Below, one piece after another: positions 1 through 7,766 of a stretch of 49,799 nucleotides of DNA (its first letter is position 1; every line of letters begins with the position of its first letter). The translations under genes and the position numbers were made by a program. Origin of the DNA: Thioclava indica (lineage in GTDB: Bacteria; Pseudomonadota; Alphaproteobacteria; Rhodobacterales; Rhodobacteraceae); the NCBI RefSeq assembly GCF_000714545.1, contig NZ_AUNB01000023.1, positions 1 through 49,799 on the forward strand. Reading direction: 5' to 3'. The notes beneath the pieces were generated by a model that saw nothing but the letters and a program-made list of their open reading frames with translations, had not been told where the DNA came from and made no database searches.

Positions 1-23
1 CCATCACCCAAATTCTGGCATAG

Positions 24-458
24 CTCCTGACTTCCCATCCTAATGCACACACAGTTGAAAGGCATGGCCCACAAGTTACGGACCAACAGTTGGAAGCCAG
101 AGCACTTACAGGTGTCGCGCCCGATGGTTCAACATTGGCTGGAAACAAGATCCCACCGCTGTCGTCTGCATTCAATTCGGAAGGTGCGATGCTGCGTGCA
201 GATAGCGTGATGAGAGGGCAGCCTTTGCAAGATGCGATTGCAGCAAACCCAACAGCCAATACTCATAGGTTTACATTTGACGTTGGCGAAGACGTTGGCT
301 GAGGCTATCGGCGCATAGGGTCAGCTAACCCAAACAATGTCGGGCGAAATGGGCCACCAGAAAGGGTTGATGGACTAACACACGTCCAAGTCGCAGTGGA
401 ACGAAATCCAACAACAGGGGCATGGGAAACAATAACAATGATCCCATCACTACCATGA
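24..458 (+). pseudogene. C-terminal toxin domain of a polymorphic toxin, interrupted by an in-frame stop
   Basis: The frame is open from 24 to the TGA at 456-458 except for one TGA at 300-302. Before it the translation has the HTVERHGPQVTD and TGVAPDGS motifs; after it the frame continues sensibly with GYRRIGS and VAVERNPTTGAWETITM. That HxxxRH start and VERNP-WETITM end recall C-terminal domains of polymorphic (CDI/Rhs-like) toxins as I remember them. The break fits a single CGA (Arg) to TGA change. There is no N-terminal delivery region, and a TAG closes the frame at 21-23, so this is an orphan tail. The final TGA overlaps the ATG of the next gene, as expected for a toxin-immunity pair. The toxic activity cannot be named from sequence alone. 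Confidence 0.6.
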
Positions 459-730
459 TGAATTATTCGCAAAAGTTTCCCAATCTGACACACCTACTCA
501 ACGAAGTATCTATCGGCTTAACAGAGACAGAACTGAAAGGTCTTGTTAAGCGTGAAGCAGAACGTCACTCAGCTTTGAAACTCGAAATCATCAGGTCCTT
601 CGAAGCCCCTAATTTCTCGTGGATGGAAATACTGAACTACCCCGAAATTGGTGAGGTCTACGAAGCAGAAACCGAAGAAGAAGCACGTGAATTTGCCGCT
701 GAAATGTTCCTAAAACCTGTAATGAGCTAG
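455..730 (+). CDS. Putative immunity protein paired with the toxin remnant
   Basis: A small acidic protein of about 91 residues with no signal peptide or membrane segment, so probably cytosolic. An upstream in-frame ATG at 422 exists, but the ATG ATG at 455-460 overlaps the toxin stop codon (ATGA) and is the likelier start. The C-terminal half is rich in Glu (YEAETEEEAREFA). Position directly after a polymorphic toxin tail, translational coupling, size and acidity all suggest an immunity protein that binds the toxin domain. I do not recognise a specific family. The frame is intact although the partner toxin carries a nonsense codon, the usual state of orphan immunity genes kept for protection against siblings. 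Confidence 0.55.
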   Translation: MMNYSQKFPNLTHLLNEVSIGLTETELKGLVKREAERHSALKLEIIRSFEAPNFSWMEILNYPEIGEVYEAETEEEAREFAAEMFLKPVMS

Positions 731-742
731 TCATGTTTGATG

Positions 743-1190
743 TTAGGAAAATGAAACGAGCCTGCCGAACATGATCTCGATCCGGTTGCGGCGTTTGTAG
801 CGGCGCTTGTCATACCTTATTGGCGTCTTGCGTTGCTTTCGGCCTGGTATGCAGGCGCGTATCCCCTTGTCCTGCAACGCTTCCCGGAACCAATCGGCGT
901 CGTAGCCACGGTCCCCGAGCAGCCAGTCTACATTCGGCAGGCTGCTCCGCAGTGCCCGCGCGCCAATGTAGTCGCTGACCCGACCAGCGGCCACGCCCCC
1001 CTTTTTTCACGCCCATACTGGTCGCGGTTCGGTGAGCCTTCAGGTATGTCGCGTCCGCTGCCCGGCAGCGGTTTGTTAGCAAACCGTTGCCGGGCAACGG
1101 ATCATCGACGCGTGGTTTGTCGTGGGACTTCGGGAGGTAAGGCTCCAAGCGCGCCATCCGCGCGTCGCTCAGCCAGAAAAAATCAGACAT
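743..1190 (-). pseudogene. IS5-family transposase remnant
   Basis: The N-terminal part (MSDFFWLSDARMARLEPYLP, then DKPRVDDP) and inner parts (DATYLKAHRTATSMGVKKGG; GDRGYDADWF; KRRYKRRNRIEIMFGRL) are typical of IS5-family (IS427-like) transposases. The segment between RVDDP and DATYL is missing and replaced by a palindrome at 1061-1094. A second deletion with a frame change lies after VKKGG near 995. The 3' end is cut right after FGRL, so the final part of the gene is absent. No active element can be made. No terminal inverted repeats or target duplication were identified. Confidence 0.85.
1061..1094. repeat. 34-bp near-perfect palindrome at an IS5 deletion junction
   Basis: The sequence runs from CCCGGCAGCGGTTTG through TTAG to CAAACCGTTGCCGGG. 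The two arms are reverse complements with only a few transition-type mismatches. It sits exactly where about 60-70 transposase codons are missing. A diverged relative occurs at 11621-11654 in the other IS5 remnant. Confidence 0.6.
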
Positions 1191-1217
1191 GTCACCGCTT
1201 TGTTTGCAGATGGTGAA

Positions 1218-1475
1218 TCATGACGCTGCAATGAAATCAATGGGTCCTGACCCGAGACACTGAAAAGGCATGACGGAAGCGCCAATGGAGCTCATTCCGC
1301 TAGCCTCTGAATGTCTTGCGTGCCCGCATTTCAAATGCTTCGCGATGGTATTGCGCGACAAACCAGTGCGGCGCGAAATCTCGCGGATCGATAGCTTCTC
1401 TCGCTCAGACAGTCGCAGGTGCGCACTCCACGAATGGCCGGGTTTTACCTCGTCGTTGACGGCCGGACGTTTCAT
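1218..1475 (-). pseudogene. IS21-family (istA) transposase N-terminal remnant
   Basis: The first half of this short frame contains REKLSIREISRRTGLSRNTIAKHLK, the helix-turn-helix found near the N-terminus of IS21-type IstA transposases. Similarity stops soon after, and the rest (ending GSGPIDFIAAS) looks like non-coding junk. Normal IstA is around 400-500 residues, so only the DNA-recognition tip remains. No istB is present. It adjoins the IS5 remnant, which marks this as an IS graveyard. Confidence 0.6.
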
Positions 1476-1482
1476 CTGCCAC

Positions 1483-2049
1483 TTAGGCGGAGATAGCAGA
1501 CAACCCCAACCATCTTTGCAGCCTTGGCCAGATCAGCGCATCCAGCGAAACCATGCCACCGCCCAACCAGAGCGGTATCAACAGCAAGAACCCCCACAGC
1601 AGCCGCTGATCAAGGATCAGGCCGTAAGGATCGGCATCAAACATACCCCCGATTGTCGCTCCGTCTACGCCATGGCCGTAGAGATCCGTCAGCGACATCA
1701 CCACGAGAAACCCCATCATTGCAAGCGCAGCGGGGCGGGTGGCGAGGCCGAAAATGACCAGAAGCGGCAGGATCAGTTCGGCGAGCGCTCCTGCGAGGAC
1801 CACAAGATGAAGCGGCCAAGCCAACGCTGAAGGGTCATATCCTGCGGTCTCCATCTGGCGCGGCAGAACCTGAATGTAGGCCCCAGCCGAAAGGCCGAAC
1901 CCGTCGATTTTCGTAACAAACGAGTTCAGGAAGAACTGCAGCAGGATCGAGGCAAACAACAGCCGTGCGATCAGTGAAACGGCGCTCGCAGCAAAACCTT
2001 GAGTGCGGTCCCACGGGTTGAAAAGGGTTCTCAGGGCGAGGGTTAGCAT
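1483..2049 (-). CDS. DoxX family membrane protein
   Basis: About 188 residues with four hydrophobic segments, conserved DoxX features (LIARLLFASILLQFFLNSFVTK near the N-terminus, an FGLATRPAALAMMGF segment in the middle) and a cytosolic tail. The ATG at 2049 is preceded by AAGGA; a longer frame upstream has no ribosome site. DoxX proteins are inner-membrane proteins often encoded with DUF2282/DUF692/DUF2063 genes. Here the gene lies directly downstream of the DUF2282 gene, with a stem-loop in the 69-bp gap, so it is probably the second gene of that transcript. Its role in the bufferin system is not established; a link to redox balance or membrane assembly is inference. Confidence 0.85.
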   Translation of the reverse strand: MLTLALRTLFNPWDRTQGFAASAVSLIARLLFASILLQFFLNSFVTKIDGFGLSAGAYIQVLPRQMETAGYDPSALAWPLHLVVLAGALAELILPLLVIFGLATRPAALAMMGFLVVMSLTDLYGHGVDGATIGGMFDADPYGLILDQRLLWGFLLLIPLWLGGGMVSLDALIWPRLQRWLGLSAISA

Positions 2050-2081
2050 CGGCTGTCCTTTCGCGATGAAGTAAGGGAAAC

Positions 2082-2111
2082 GGATGCGCCCCGTGATGAA
2101 AGGGCGCATCC
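2082..2111 (-). promoter_or_regulatory. Intercistronic stem-loop between the DUF2282 gene and doxX
   Basis: GGATGCGCCC (2082-2091) and GGGCGCATCC (2102-2111) form a perfect 10-bp stem with a 10-base loop. No clear U-run follows on the minus strand. It probably acts as an RNA-processing or 3'-stabilising hairpin, or a partial terminator that lowers doxX relative to the upstream peptide gene. Confidence 0.5.
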
Positions 2112-2118
2112 AGACGGT

Positions 2119-2412
2119 TCAGCTTTTCGGAAGGTCGCGATCAAGCGCACTTAGCGAGCCTACCCGATCGCCGGGCAGTTCGATCGTTGTGCAGGTGCCC
2201 GCTGGAACAAGTTTGAATGAGTTGCCCTGATAATCGACCTTCGAGGTGCCTGCGCAGGTCGTACCGGGTCCTGCGGCACAATCGTTCTGGCCTGCCAGCG
2301 CGACGCCGAAGCACTGTTCTTGTCCGGCTGCGGCGGCGGGGGTGGCGAATTGAGCGGCAAGCCCTGTGCTCAGGGCTGCGGCGATCATCAAGCTTTGTTT
2401 GTGAATGGTCAT
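2119..2412 (-). CDS. bufA: DUF2282 family peptide, bufferin (BufA1-like)
   Basis: A 97-residue precursor with a signal peptide ([18 protein letters not shown] to about AAAA, residue 29) and a small mature part with four cysteines (C34, C45, C53, C74), the DUF2282 pattern. Family knowledge: DUF2282 proteins are precursors of bufferins, ribosomal peptides modified at Cys by a DUF692/DUF2063 enzyme pair and acting as periplasmic copper buffers. The longer frame to 2559 is rejected because the signal peptide starts at the internal ATG at 2412. The modifying-enzyme genes are divergent here rather than downstream. A candidate ECF-type promoter lies at 2459-2486. Confidence 0.8.
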   Translation of the reverse strand: MTIHKQSLMIAAALSTGLAAQFATPAAAAGQEQCFGVALAGQNDCAAGPGTTCAGTSKVDYQGNSFKLVPAGTCTTIELPGDRVGSLSALDRDLPKS

Positions 2413-2458
2413 TTCTCTCAGTCCTCCAGTTGGTGCGAAAGCGTCATGCCTTCCGATA

Positions 2459-2486
2459 GTCGACTGCGTTGGGGGCCAGACGTTAC
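2459..2486 (-). promoter_or_regulatory. Candidate ECF-sigma promoter for the bufferin gene
   Basis: On the minus strand, GTAACG (2486-2481), a 16-base spacer and GTCGAC (2464-2459) precede the peptide gene by about 47 bases. The GTAAC -35 with a 16-base spacer matches the other two candidates in this locus. Caulobacter sigma-F, which controls a similar gene set, uses a GTAACC-type -35, as I recall. Confidence 0.4.
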
Positions 2487-2575
2487 GGCGATCACGCTTT
2501 CGTGACCGCAGGTCGGATAGCCGCGATCCCGAGAGCGCGCGGCGCACGCAGCGAAGCAAAAATTACATGGGCGAT

Positions 2576-2628
2576 GTAACATTCGCGCCGCGATGGCGAC
2601 TTGTAACTGCCGGGGAAGAGATGGCGAG
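2576..2628 (+). promoter_or_regulatory. Two overlapping candidate ECF-sigma promoters for the DUF692 gene
   Basis: GTAACA at 2576-2581 is followed 16 bases later by GACTTG (2598). GTAACT at 2603-2608 is followed 16 bases later by CGAG (2625). The second lies about 65 bases before the DUF692 start codon and is closest to the GTAACC-N16-CGAA form recalled for Caulobacter sigma-F. Prediction only. Confidence 0.4.
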
Positions 2629-2693
2629 ACAGTCCGTTCAACTGTCGAAAGCCGCCTGAAACCCGCCTGTTTGACTGTTCAAGGAGATGTTTA

Positions 2694-3584
2694 ATGAGCC
2701 GCCCAGCCTCGCACACCTTCCCCGGCACGATCCCGCCCCGCGCGGGCGTTGGTCTGAAACCTCAGCATTATCACGAGATACTCGAGACCCGCCCCGAAGT
2801 CGGCTTTTTCGAAGTTCACGCCGAGAATTACATGGGCGCAGGCGGCCCGCCGCACCGTTATCTCGAGGCAATCCGCGCCGAGTATCCCCTGTCGCTACAT
2901 GGGGTAGGATTGTCGATTGGTGCGGATCGGCCGCTGGATAGCGATCATCTCGACCGGCTTGCGGCGCTGGTGACACGCTATCAGCCCGAGTTGTTCTCAG
3001 AACATCTCGCGTGGTCGTCTCACGATGCGGGCTTTTTTAATGATCTTTTGCCGGTGCCTTACACCAACGAAACCTTGAACCGGATCTGTGACCATATCGA
3101 TCAGGTTCAATCAGTGCTTGGGCGGCAGATGTTGCTCGAAAATCCCTCGACGTATCTGGCGTTCACCGAAAGCACTTGGGAAGAGGTCGACTTCATCGCT
3201 GAAATTGCCCGGCGTAGCGGGTGCGGGTTGCTGCTGGACGTCAATAATGTGCATGTGTCGGCGGCCAATCAGAACTGGTTTCCGCGCGATTATATCGCGC
3301 GCTATCCGCTGGCACAGGTCCGCGAACTCCACCTCGCGGGGTTCGCCCCCGAGAGGGATGAGGCCGGGCAACCGCTGCTGATCGACAGTCATGACCGGCC
3401 GGTGGATCACGATGTCTGGGATCTTTACGCCTATACCTTGTCGCTAACCGGCCCGCTGCCGACGCTGATCGAGTGGGATGCCGATGTGCCGGCGTGGTCC
3501 ACGCTTTTGGCCGAGGCGCAGCGTGCAGACGCCGTAATGGACGCAACTTGTAATGAGGGTGTCGAGCATGCCGTCGCTCTTTGA
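2694..3584 (+). CDS. bufB: DUF692 (MbnB/BufB-like) peptide-modifying enzyme
   Basis: A 296-residue TIM-barrel protein of the DUF692 family, which includes methanobactin MbnB and uses an iron cluster to oxidise Cys in a peptide substrate. Visible family motifs: GVGLKPQHY near the N-terminus, HAENYMG around residue 43, [27 protein letters not shown] around residue 182, ELHLAGF, and [15 protein letters not shown]. The Asn/Asp/His/Glu residues in these are the presumed metal ligands. The ATG at 2694 follows a GGAG ribosome site. The next gene overlaps its 3' end by 17 bases. Its expected substrate is the four-Cys peptide encoded divergently at 2119-2412. Confidence 0.88.
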   Translation: MSRPASHTFPGTIPPRAGVGLKPQHYHEILETRPEVGFFEVHAENYMGAGGPPHRYLEAIRAEYPLSLHGVGLSIGADRPLDSDHLDRLAALVTRYQPELFSEHLAWSSHDAGFFNDLLPVPYTNETLNRICDHIDQVQSVLGRQMLLENPSTYLAFTESTWEEVDFIAEIARRSGCGLLLDVNNVHVSAANQNWFPRDYIARYPLAQVRELHLAGFAPERDEAGQPLLIDSHDRPVDHDVWDLYAYTLSLTGPLPTLIEWDADVPAWSTLLAEAQRADAVMDATCNEGVEHAVAL

Positions 3585-4365
3585 ACGTCAAGCCGATTTC
3601 GGTGCCGCGCTATTGGACCCGGCGCGCGCTGTGCCCGAGGGGCTTGTCGGGCCCGATGGTCGCCCGAGCGCCCGCCGCTTTGCCGTCTATCGCAACAATG
3701 TGGTCTTAAGCTTGATCGACGCGCTGGCCGAAGCTTATCCGGTTGTGCAGCGTTTGGTGGGAGAGGATTTCTTTGGCGCCACGGCGCGGGTTTTTGTCAC
3801 CGAAAATCCACCCGATAGCCCGGTCATGCTGCGCTATGGCGCAGGTTTTGCTGACTTTCTAGATGGCTTTCCCCCGCTGGAAAACCTGCCCTATATCGGT
3901 GACGTCGCGCGGGTGGAACGGGCCTATCTGGCCTCGTATCACGCCCCCGAGGCGACGGCGCTTACGGTCGAGGCGATGATGGCGACGGCCCCCGAAACGC
4001 TGCTCGAGATGGGCATGGTGCTGCATCCGTCATGCCGCATCGTGACCTCGGATTATCCGGTGGGCACGATCTGGCAGGAAAACAGCGCTGCCGGACAGCC
4101 GGCCCCGATCGACCTTGCCGTTGGGGGCGAGACTGTGCTGATCGCGCGCCCCGAAGCGCGGGTCGATCTGCGCCTGCTGCCCGAGGCCCCCGCACAATTT
4201 CTTCTTAGCCTTGGCGCGGGACATAGCCTGACGCGGGCCGCCGAGACCGCGCTGCGCACCACGCCTGATCAGGACATATCCTCGTTGCTAAGCGGCGTGA
4301 TCAGCCTTGGTCTGATCGTCGGCTTGCAACCGGTAGCCTGCGAAAGTGCGGCAACGCGCGACTGA
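3568..4365 (+). CDS. bufC: DUF2063 (BufC-like) partner protein
   Basis: About 265 residues. The N-terminal half is the DUF2063 DNA-binding-like domain ([33 protein letters not shown], then [19 protein letters not shown]); the C-terminal part is typical of the full-length family. Family knowledge: these proteins pair with DUF692 enzymes and bind the substrate peptide, as MbnC does for MbnB. A start at 3553 is possible, but the ATG at 3568 has a GAGGG site in front and overlaps the DUF692 stop, which favours translational coupling. A 118-bp gap separates it from the sigma-factor gene. Confidence 0.82.
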   Translation: MPSLFERQADFGAALLDPARAVPEGLVGPDGRPSARRFAVYRNNVVLSLIDALAEAYPVVQRLVGEDFFGATARVFVTENPPDSPVMLRYGAGFADFLDGFPPLENLPYIGDVARVERAYLASYHAPEATALTVEAMMATAPETLLEMGMVLHPSCRIVTSDYPVGTIWQENSAAGQPAPIDLAVGGETVLIARPEARVDLRLLPEAPAQFLLSLGAGHSLTRAAETALRTTPDQDISSLLSGVISLGLIVGLQPVACESAATRD

Positions 4366-4482
4366 TTGCGCCAATGCCCGCGATTGGGCGGGACGCGCAA
4401 AGCGTCGCTCATGGCCTTGAGCGGCAAGCCCGGTTGGGCAGGACAAATGATGCCACCTCCGTGGCGAAAACAAAGGGATCGC

Positions 4483-5082
4483 ATGCAAATCGATTTTTCA
4501 AATGAGGACACTCTTGTGCGCTTGCTCGTATCGGGCGATCGCGCGGCGTTTGAGCATGTGTTTCGCAAGCACAATGCCTCGCTGATCCGCATTTGCGCTG
4601 GCATCTGCAAAAACCGCGCGACAGCGGAAGAAGTGGTTCAGGATGCCTGGGTGGCGGTTCTCAAGAACATCGGCGGTTTTCAGGGGCGCTCTAGCTTGGC
4701 TGGCTGGATCTATACCATTGTTTTGAATAAGGCGCGCACGCGGGCGAAGCGCGATGGACGCTCGGTCTCGTTTGATGACGGGGGCGATGACAACAGCCTT
4801 GCCGCCGCATTTGACGGGCGCGGGCGCTGGAAGGATCAACCTGATCTTTGGGAAGAGGTAACCCCCGAACGCATCGTTGCCGGGCGTAGCGTGATGGCGC
4901 ATGTGAGTGCCGCGATTGAGGCGCTGCCGTCGGGCCAACGCGCCGTGATCGAGCTGCGCGCACAACAGGGGTTGGACGCCGCCGAGGTTTGTTCAATTCT
5001 CGATATTTCCGAGGCCAACATGCGGGTGCTGCTCCATCGTGCCCGCTTGGCCGTAAGGGCGGCACTTGATGGGCTGCTTTAA
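4483..5082 (+). CDS. ECF sigma factor
   Basis: About 199 residues, the usual ECF size. Region 2 covers AAFEHVFRKHNASLIRICAG through EEVVQDAWVAVLKNI and FQGRSSLAGWIYTIV; region 4 covers ALPSGQRAVIELRAQQGL through SEANMRVLLHRARLAVRAAL. A longer frame reaches back to 4366, but those residues are unlike sigma factors, and the ATG at 4483 has AGGGA in front. It is followed by a zinc-finger anti-sigma gene and preceded by bufB-bufC, so it most likely drives this locus. Related clusters in Caulobacter are controlled by sigma-F in response to metal or oxidative stress. Confidence 0.9.
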   Translation: MQIDFSNEDTLVRLLVSGDRAAFEHVFRKHNASLIRICAGICKNRATAEEVVQDAWVAVLKNIGGFQGRSSLAGWIYTIVLNKARTRAKRDGRSVSFDDGGDDNSLAAAFDGRGRWKDQPDLWEEVTPERIVAGRSVMAHVSAAIEALPSGQRAVIELRAQQGLDAAEVCSILDISEANMRVLLHRARLAVRAALDGLL

Positions 5083-5124
5083 CGGGGGGTTGAATGTCGC
5101 TGGAAGAAAAGCAATCTGAAATCT

Positions 5125-5152
5125 GTAACACTGCGTGGCTTTGGTTGTCTAA
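5125..5152 (+). promoter_or_regulatory. Candidate ECF promoter before the anti-sigma gene
   Basis: GTAACA (5125-5130), a 16-base spacer and GTCTAA (5147-5152) lie about 33 bases before the anti-sigma start. It shares the GTAAC-N16 layout of the sites at 2459-2486 and 2576-2628, which suggests feedback control by the adjacent sigma factor. Confidence 0.4.
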
Positions 5153-5184
5153 TGACTGTGAGCCAACGGAAAGGGCATCGTCGG

Positions 5185-5442
5185 ATGATTACTTGCAAAG
5201 ACGTTTCTGAGCGTGCCAGCGATTTGATCGACGGGAAACTAGGCCCGTGGCAGACCCTTCAAATGCGACTGCATCTTGCGATGTGTCGCGGGTGTGAGCG
5301 GTTTGTCGGCCAGATGCGAACGACCCGCGATCTGACCGAATCCACGCCCGTATCAGACAGCGCAGCACCCGAAGGTGGCGATGACGCAGAGATCGATACA
5401 ATCCTTTCCAGGCTGCACGACACACAGCAACCAGAGGACTGA
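5185..5442 (+). CDS. Zinc-finger anti-sigma factor
   Basis: An 85-residue soluble protein with an H-x3-C-x2-C motif (H30, C34, C37; HLAMCRGCERF) and an upstream Cys at residue 4 (MITCKDV), the layout of the zf-HC2 anti-sigma domain. The start at 5185 is chosen because family members begin M-x-x-C-K/R-D; the frame upstream to 5152 overlaps the predicted promoter. It should hold the preceding ECF factor inactive and release it when the zinc site is oxidised or displaced by another metal. No membrane segment is present, unlike NrsF-type anti-sigma proteins. Confidence 0.82.
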   Translation: MITCKDVSERASDLIDGKLGPWQTLQMRLHLAMCRGCERFVGQMRTTRDLTESTPVSDSAAPEGGDDAEIDTILSRLHDTQQPED

Positions 5443-5467
5443 CGTCCTCTAGAGAAGGATAGATGTC

Positions 5468-5905
5468 ATGCAAAAACTACCAGCCGGCCTTGTTGCCGGG
5501 TTCATAGGGACTGTCGTTTTGTCGGCGATGATGCTCGTCAAGGCGATGATGGGGCTGATGCCGCAGCTTGATGTCGTTGCGATGCTCAGCGCGATGATGG
5601 GGGCGCCGATTGCCTTTGGATGGCTCGCGCATTTCATGATCGGAACGCTGGCTTGGGGCGGTGCCTTTGCGCTGTTTTATGACCGGATTCCGGGTGGCTC
5701 CGCGCCAATCAAAGGCGTGGTCTTTGGCGTGGCTGCTTGGCTTGCGATGATGCTTTTCGTCCTGCCAATGGCGGGTGCGGGTCTGTTCGGACTGGCGTTG
5801 GGCATGATGGCGCCGGTGATGACGCTGATGCTGCACATCATCTTTGGCCTCGTCCTTGGAGCCACATTCCAGATACTGGCCACACCGCGATTGCAACATT
5901 CGTAA
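5468..5905 (+). CDS. Small integral membrane protein (DUF6789-like)
   Basis: About 145 residues with four hydrophobic segments (start to about 30, 42-70, 85-110, 112-140), very rich in Met and Gly (LSAMMLVKAMMGLM, LSAMMGAPIAFGWLAHFM, GLALGMMAPVMTLMLHIIFG). It resembles DUF6789-type proteins of unknown function. It starts 25 bp after the anti-sigma stop with an AAGGA site, so it probably belongs to the ECF operon. The many Met and a few His within membrane segments could suit metal handling, but that is speculation. Confidence 0.7.
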   Translation: MQKLPAGLVAGFIGTVVLSAMMLVKAMMGLMPQLDVVAMLSAMMGAPIAFGWLAHFMIGTLAWGGAFALFYDRIPGGSAPIKGVVFGVAAWLAMMLFVLPMAGAGLFGLALGMMAPVMTLMLHIIFGLVLGATFQILATPRLQHS

Positions 5906-5962
5906 CCGAACGCTTGGGCCCGGTCGCGTCTTGGCCGGGCCGCATTTCGCACGGAGAAGCCG

Positions 5963-6757
5963 ATGGACAATTGGATCACCCGAAGCTGCGATACGTTTCT
6001 CGATCGGATCGGTCGACGCTTGGCGGGCAAGCTCAATCGGCCAAGCTCGGGATATATCCCCTTCACCCCGTCCGATTTCGACACGCTTTGCCGTGTGCTT
6101 CAACCCGGCGATGTGGTTCTGATTGAAGGGCGGGAACGCGTTGCGAACGCGATCAAATACCTCACCCAATCCACTTGGTCTCATGCTGCGATGTATGTTG
6201 GCGACGCGCTACCCGCGCCAGATGGCGGCGCAGAGCCGCACAGGCTGATCGAGGTGAATTTGGGTGAAGGCTGCGTGTCGGCGCCCCTTGGCAAATACGC
6301 AAGCTATAACACCCGCATCTGCCGCCCCGTCGGGCTGACTGCCGCGGAATGCCAGAAGATTATCGGTTTTATGAAAGACCGCATTGGACTGCGCTATGAC
6401 TTGCGCAACATTTTCGATCTCCTGCGATATTTTTTTCCAACGCCGCCGGTGCCTGTCCGATGGCGCAGGCGGATGCTGGCCGTTGGTTCGGGCGATCCGA
6501 CGCGCGCGATCTGTTCATCGCTGATCGCTCAGGCCTTCCAGTCGGTTCGCTATCCGATCTTGCCAGAATCGCGCGTTCCGGAAATCGGGCCTGCGATGGA
6601 TCCCGATCAGAGGGACCTCCTGCATATTCGTCATCACTCGCTGTTCGTGCCGCGCGACTTTGACCTCTCGCCCTATTTTCAGGTGATTAAGCCCTATCTG
6701 GTGGAGTCGTTTGATCCACATTTACTGCAATGGGACGAAACCCTACCGTCTGCCTGA
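5963..6757 (+). CDS. YiiX/YebB-like permuted NlpC/P60 (papain-fold) hydrolase
   Basis: About 264 residues. The sequence order is that of circularly permuted papain-fold hydrolases: GDVVLIEG, then a catalytic His region (QSTWSHAAMYVG, near residue 76), a middle acidic/hydrophobic region (LIEVNLGEGC), and the catalytic Cys near residue 186 in AICSSLIAQAF. Family members cleave amide or ester bonds in lipid- or peptidoglycan-type substrates. There is no classic signal peptide. It follows the membrane protein by 57 bp on the same strand and may be the last gene of the sigma-factor transcript. The actual substrate is unknown. Confidence 0.75.
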   Translation: MDNWITRSCDTFLDRIGRRLAGKLNRPSSGYIPFTPSDFDTLCRVLQPGDVVLIEGRERVANAIKYLTQSTWSHAAMYVGDALPAPDGGAEPHRLIEVNLGEGCVSAPLGKYASYNTRICRPVGLTAAECQKIIGFMKDRIGLRYDLRNIFDLLRYFFPTPPVPVRWRRRMLAVGSGDPTRAICSSLIAQAFQSVRYPILPESRVPEIGPAMDPDQRDLLHIRHHSLFVPRDFDLSPYFQVIKPYLVESFDPHLLQWDETLPSA

Positions 6758-6944
6758 CGAGAACGCTACGCCCTCGCGGGGCGACGTCGGGGCCTGTCTT
6801 TTGGTCTAAATCTGTCGGATATTTGTGCTCATCCAGCAAGAGGAATCCTGTCAATCGATCGCCCCGGTCCCGGCCCAAAAACAGTTGCATGATCGAGCCT
6901 TTGGACAAATGCGCCCCGCCCGATTTTCGATCTGTATAAAAGTG

Positions 6945-6975
6945 ACCGGGCGCCCGCATGTTGCAGCCGCCCGGT
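6945..6975 (-). terminator. Probable terminator of the small secreted protein gene
   Basis: ACCGGGCG (6945-6952) pairs with CGCCCGGT (6968-6975). Read on the minus strand the stem is followed by CACTTTTATAC. It lies 20 bp beyond the stop of the gene at 6996-7250. Confidence 0.45.
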
Positions 6976-6995
6976 ATCTGTCGATTGCAAACGGA

Positions 6996-7250
6996 TCAAC
7001 CTTCGCGGCTCGGAGGGTCGACGAGGCCCGTCTCAGGAAAATGGGTCACATCCACAAGATCACCCGCCTCAAGGCCCATACGCACCCTCTCTTTGTTAAA
7101 ATAGAGATCACCGGCTTTGACCTGAACCTTATGCTCGGAAACGACGGCGGTCGGCGGGGCACCGGGGCGCTCGTTCGTTTGCGGACCGGCAGCGAATGCG
7201 GCACCTGCGAACAGTGCCAGAACGGCAGAAGTTGCAACGATACGTTTCAT
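6996..7250 (-). CDS. Small secreted protein of unknown function
   Basis: An 84-residue precursor with a clear signal peptide (MKRIVATSAVLALFAGAAFA, cut before AGPQ), leaving about 64 residues in the periplasm. The mature part is polar and has no Cys; it contains VQVKAGDLYFNKERVRMGL and ends ETGLVDPPSREG. An AAGGAG ribosome site lies 6 bases before the ATG, which supports a real gene. I do not recognise a family. The beta-rich, AGDxV-containing mature part could be a small cupredoxin-like or metal-stress protein, but no ligand set is visible. Confidence 0.65.
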   Translation of the reverse strand: MKRIVATSAVLALFAGAAFAAGPQTNERPGAPPTAVVSEHKVQVKAGDLYFNKERVRMGLEAGDLVDVTHFPETGLVDPPSREG

Positions 7251-7766
7251 GATAGTCTCCTTGATTTAAAGTGTCCTACGGTCAGTGTCTTGACCGTGAC
7301 AGGCCGTTATGACCCGTTACCTTAAAGACTTCTCACACGGCGATCGGTTACAATTCGAATGATGATTTGTTGCACGCGAATGACTGTCGTAGCGTAAAGT
7401 GCGCCGCACCGACCGGCCTATTTGCGTAGGTTCCGCACCCCACCGAGACCGCAATTCAGCGCCAGACACTCGGTCCGTGTTTTCGGAAAACGGCTTGCCT
7501 AAGTTGGACACCATCGCGCAGTTCGGAAAACCATCTCCAATGGTGCGGGGCCTTGATTGTCTTCGCGCTCTCAGATGAGCTTGGCATGTGCCGGCCCCGG
7601 TTTCGTGCGGCAACGAATGACCGGTTCGACGAGCTGCACCGCAGCATCACGATACTCCATTGAAGGTCCCCTCTCGGCCGACTGCTTCGCATTCGCCTGC
7701 CGGGCAATGGACGGCGCGATCTGCAGGGGTCTGCCCAAGACAGTGCAGCATGGCAGCTTTGACGGC
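7251..7766. other. Stretch without a recognisable gene
   Basis: About 500 bp between the small secreted protein gene and the IS110 remnant. Short open frames occur on both strands (for example 7317-7613 and 7456-7707, minus), but none has a ribosome site, domain or sensible composition. The first 70 bases probably hold the promoter of the minus-strand gene at 6996-7250. The rest looks like mobile-element debris. Confidence 0.5.

Noticed and set aside
7456-7707. Minus-strand frames before the IS110 remnant
   Set aside because: Arg/Ser-rich composition typical of shadow frames, no start signal and no recognisable domain.
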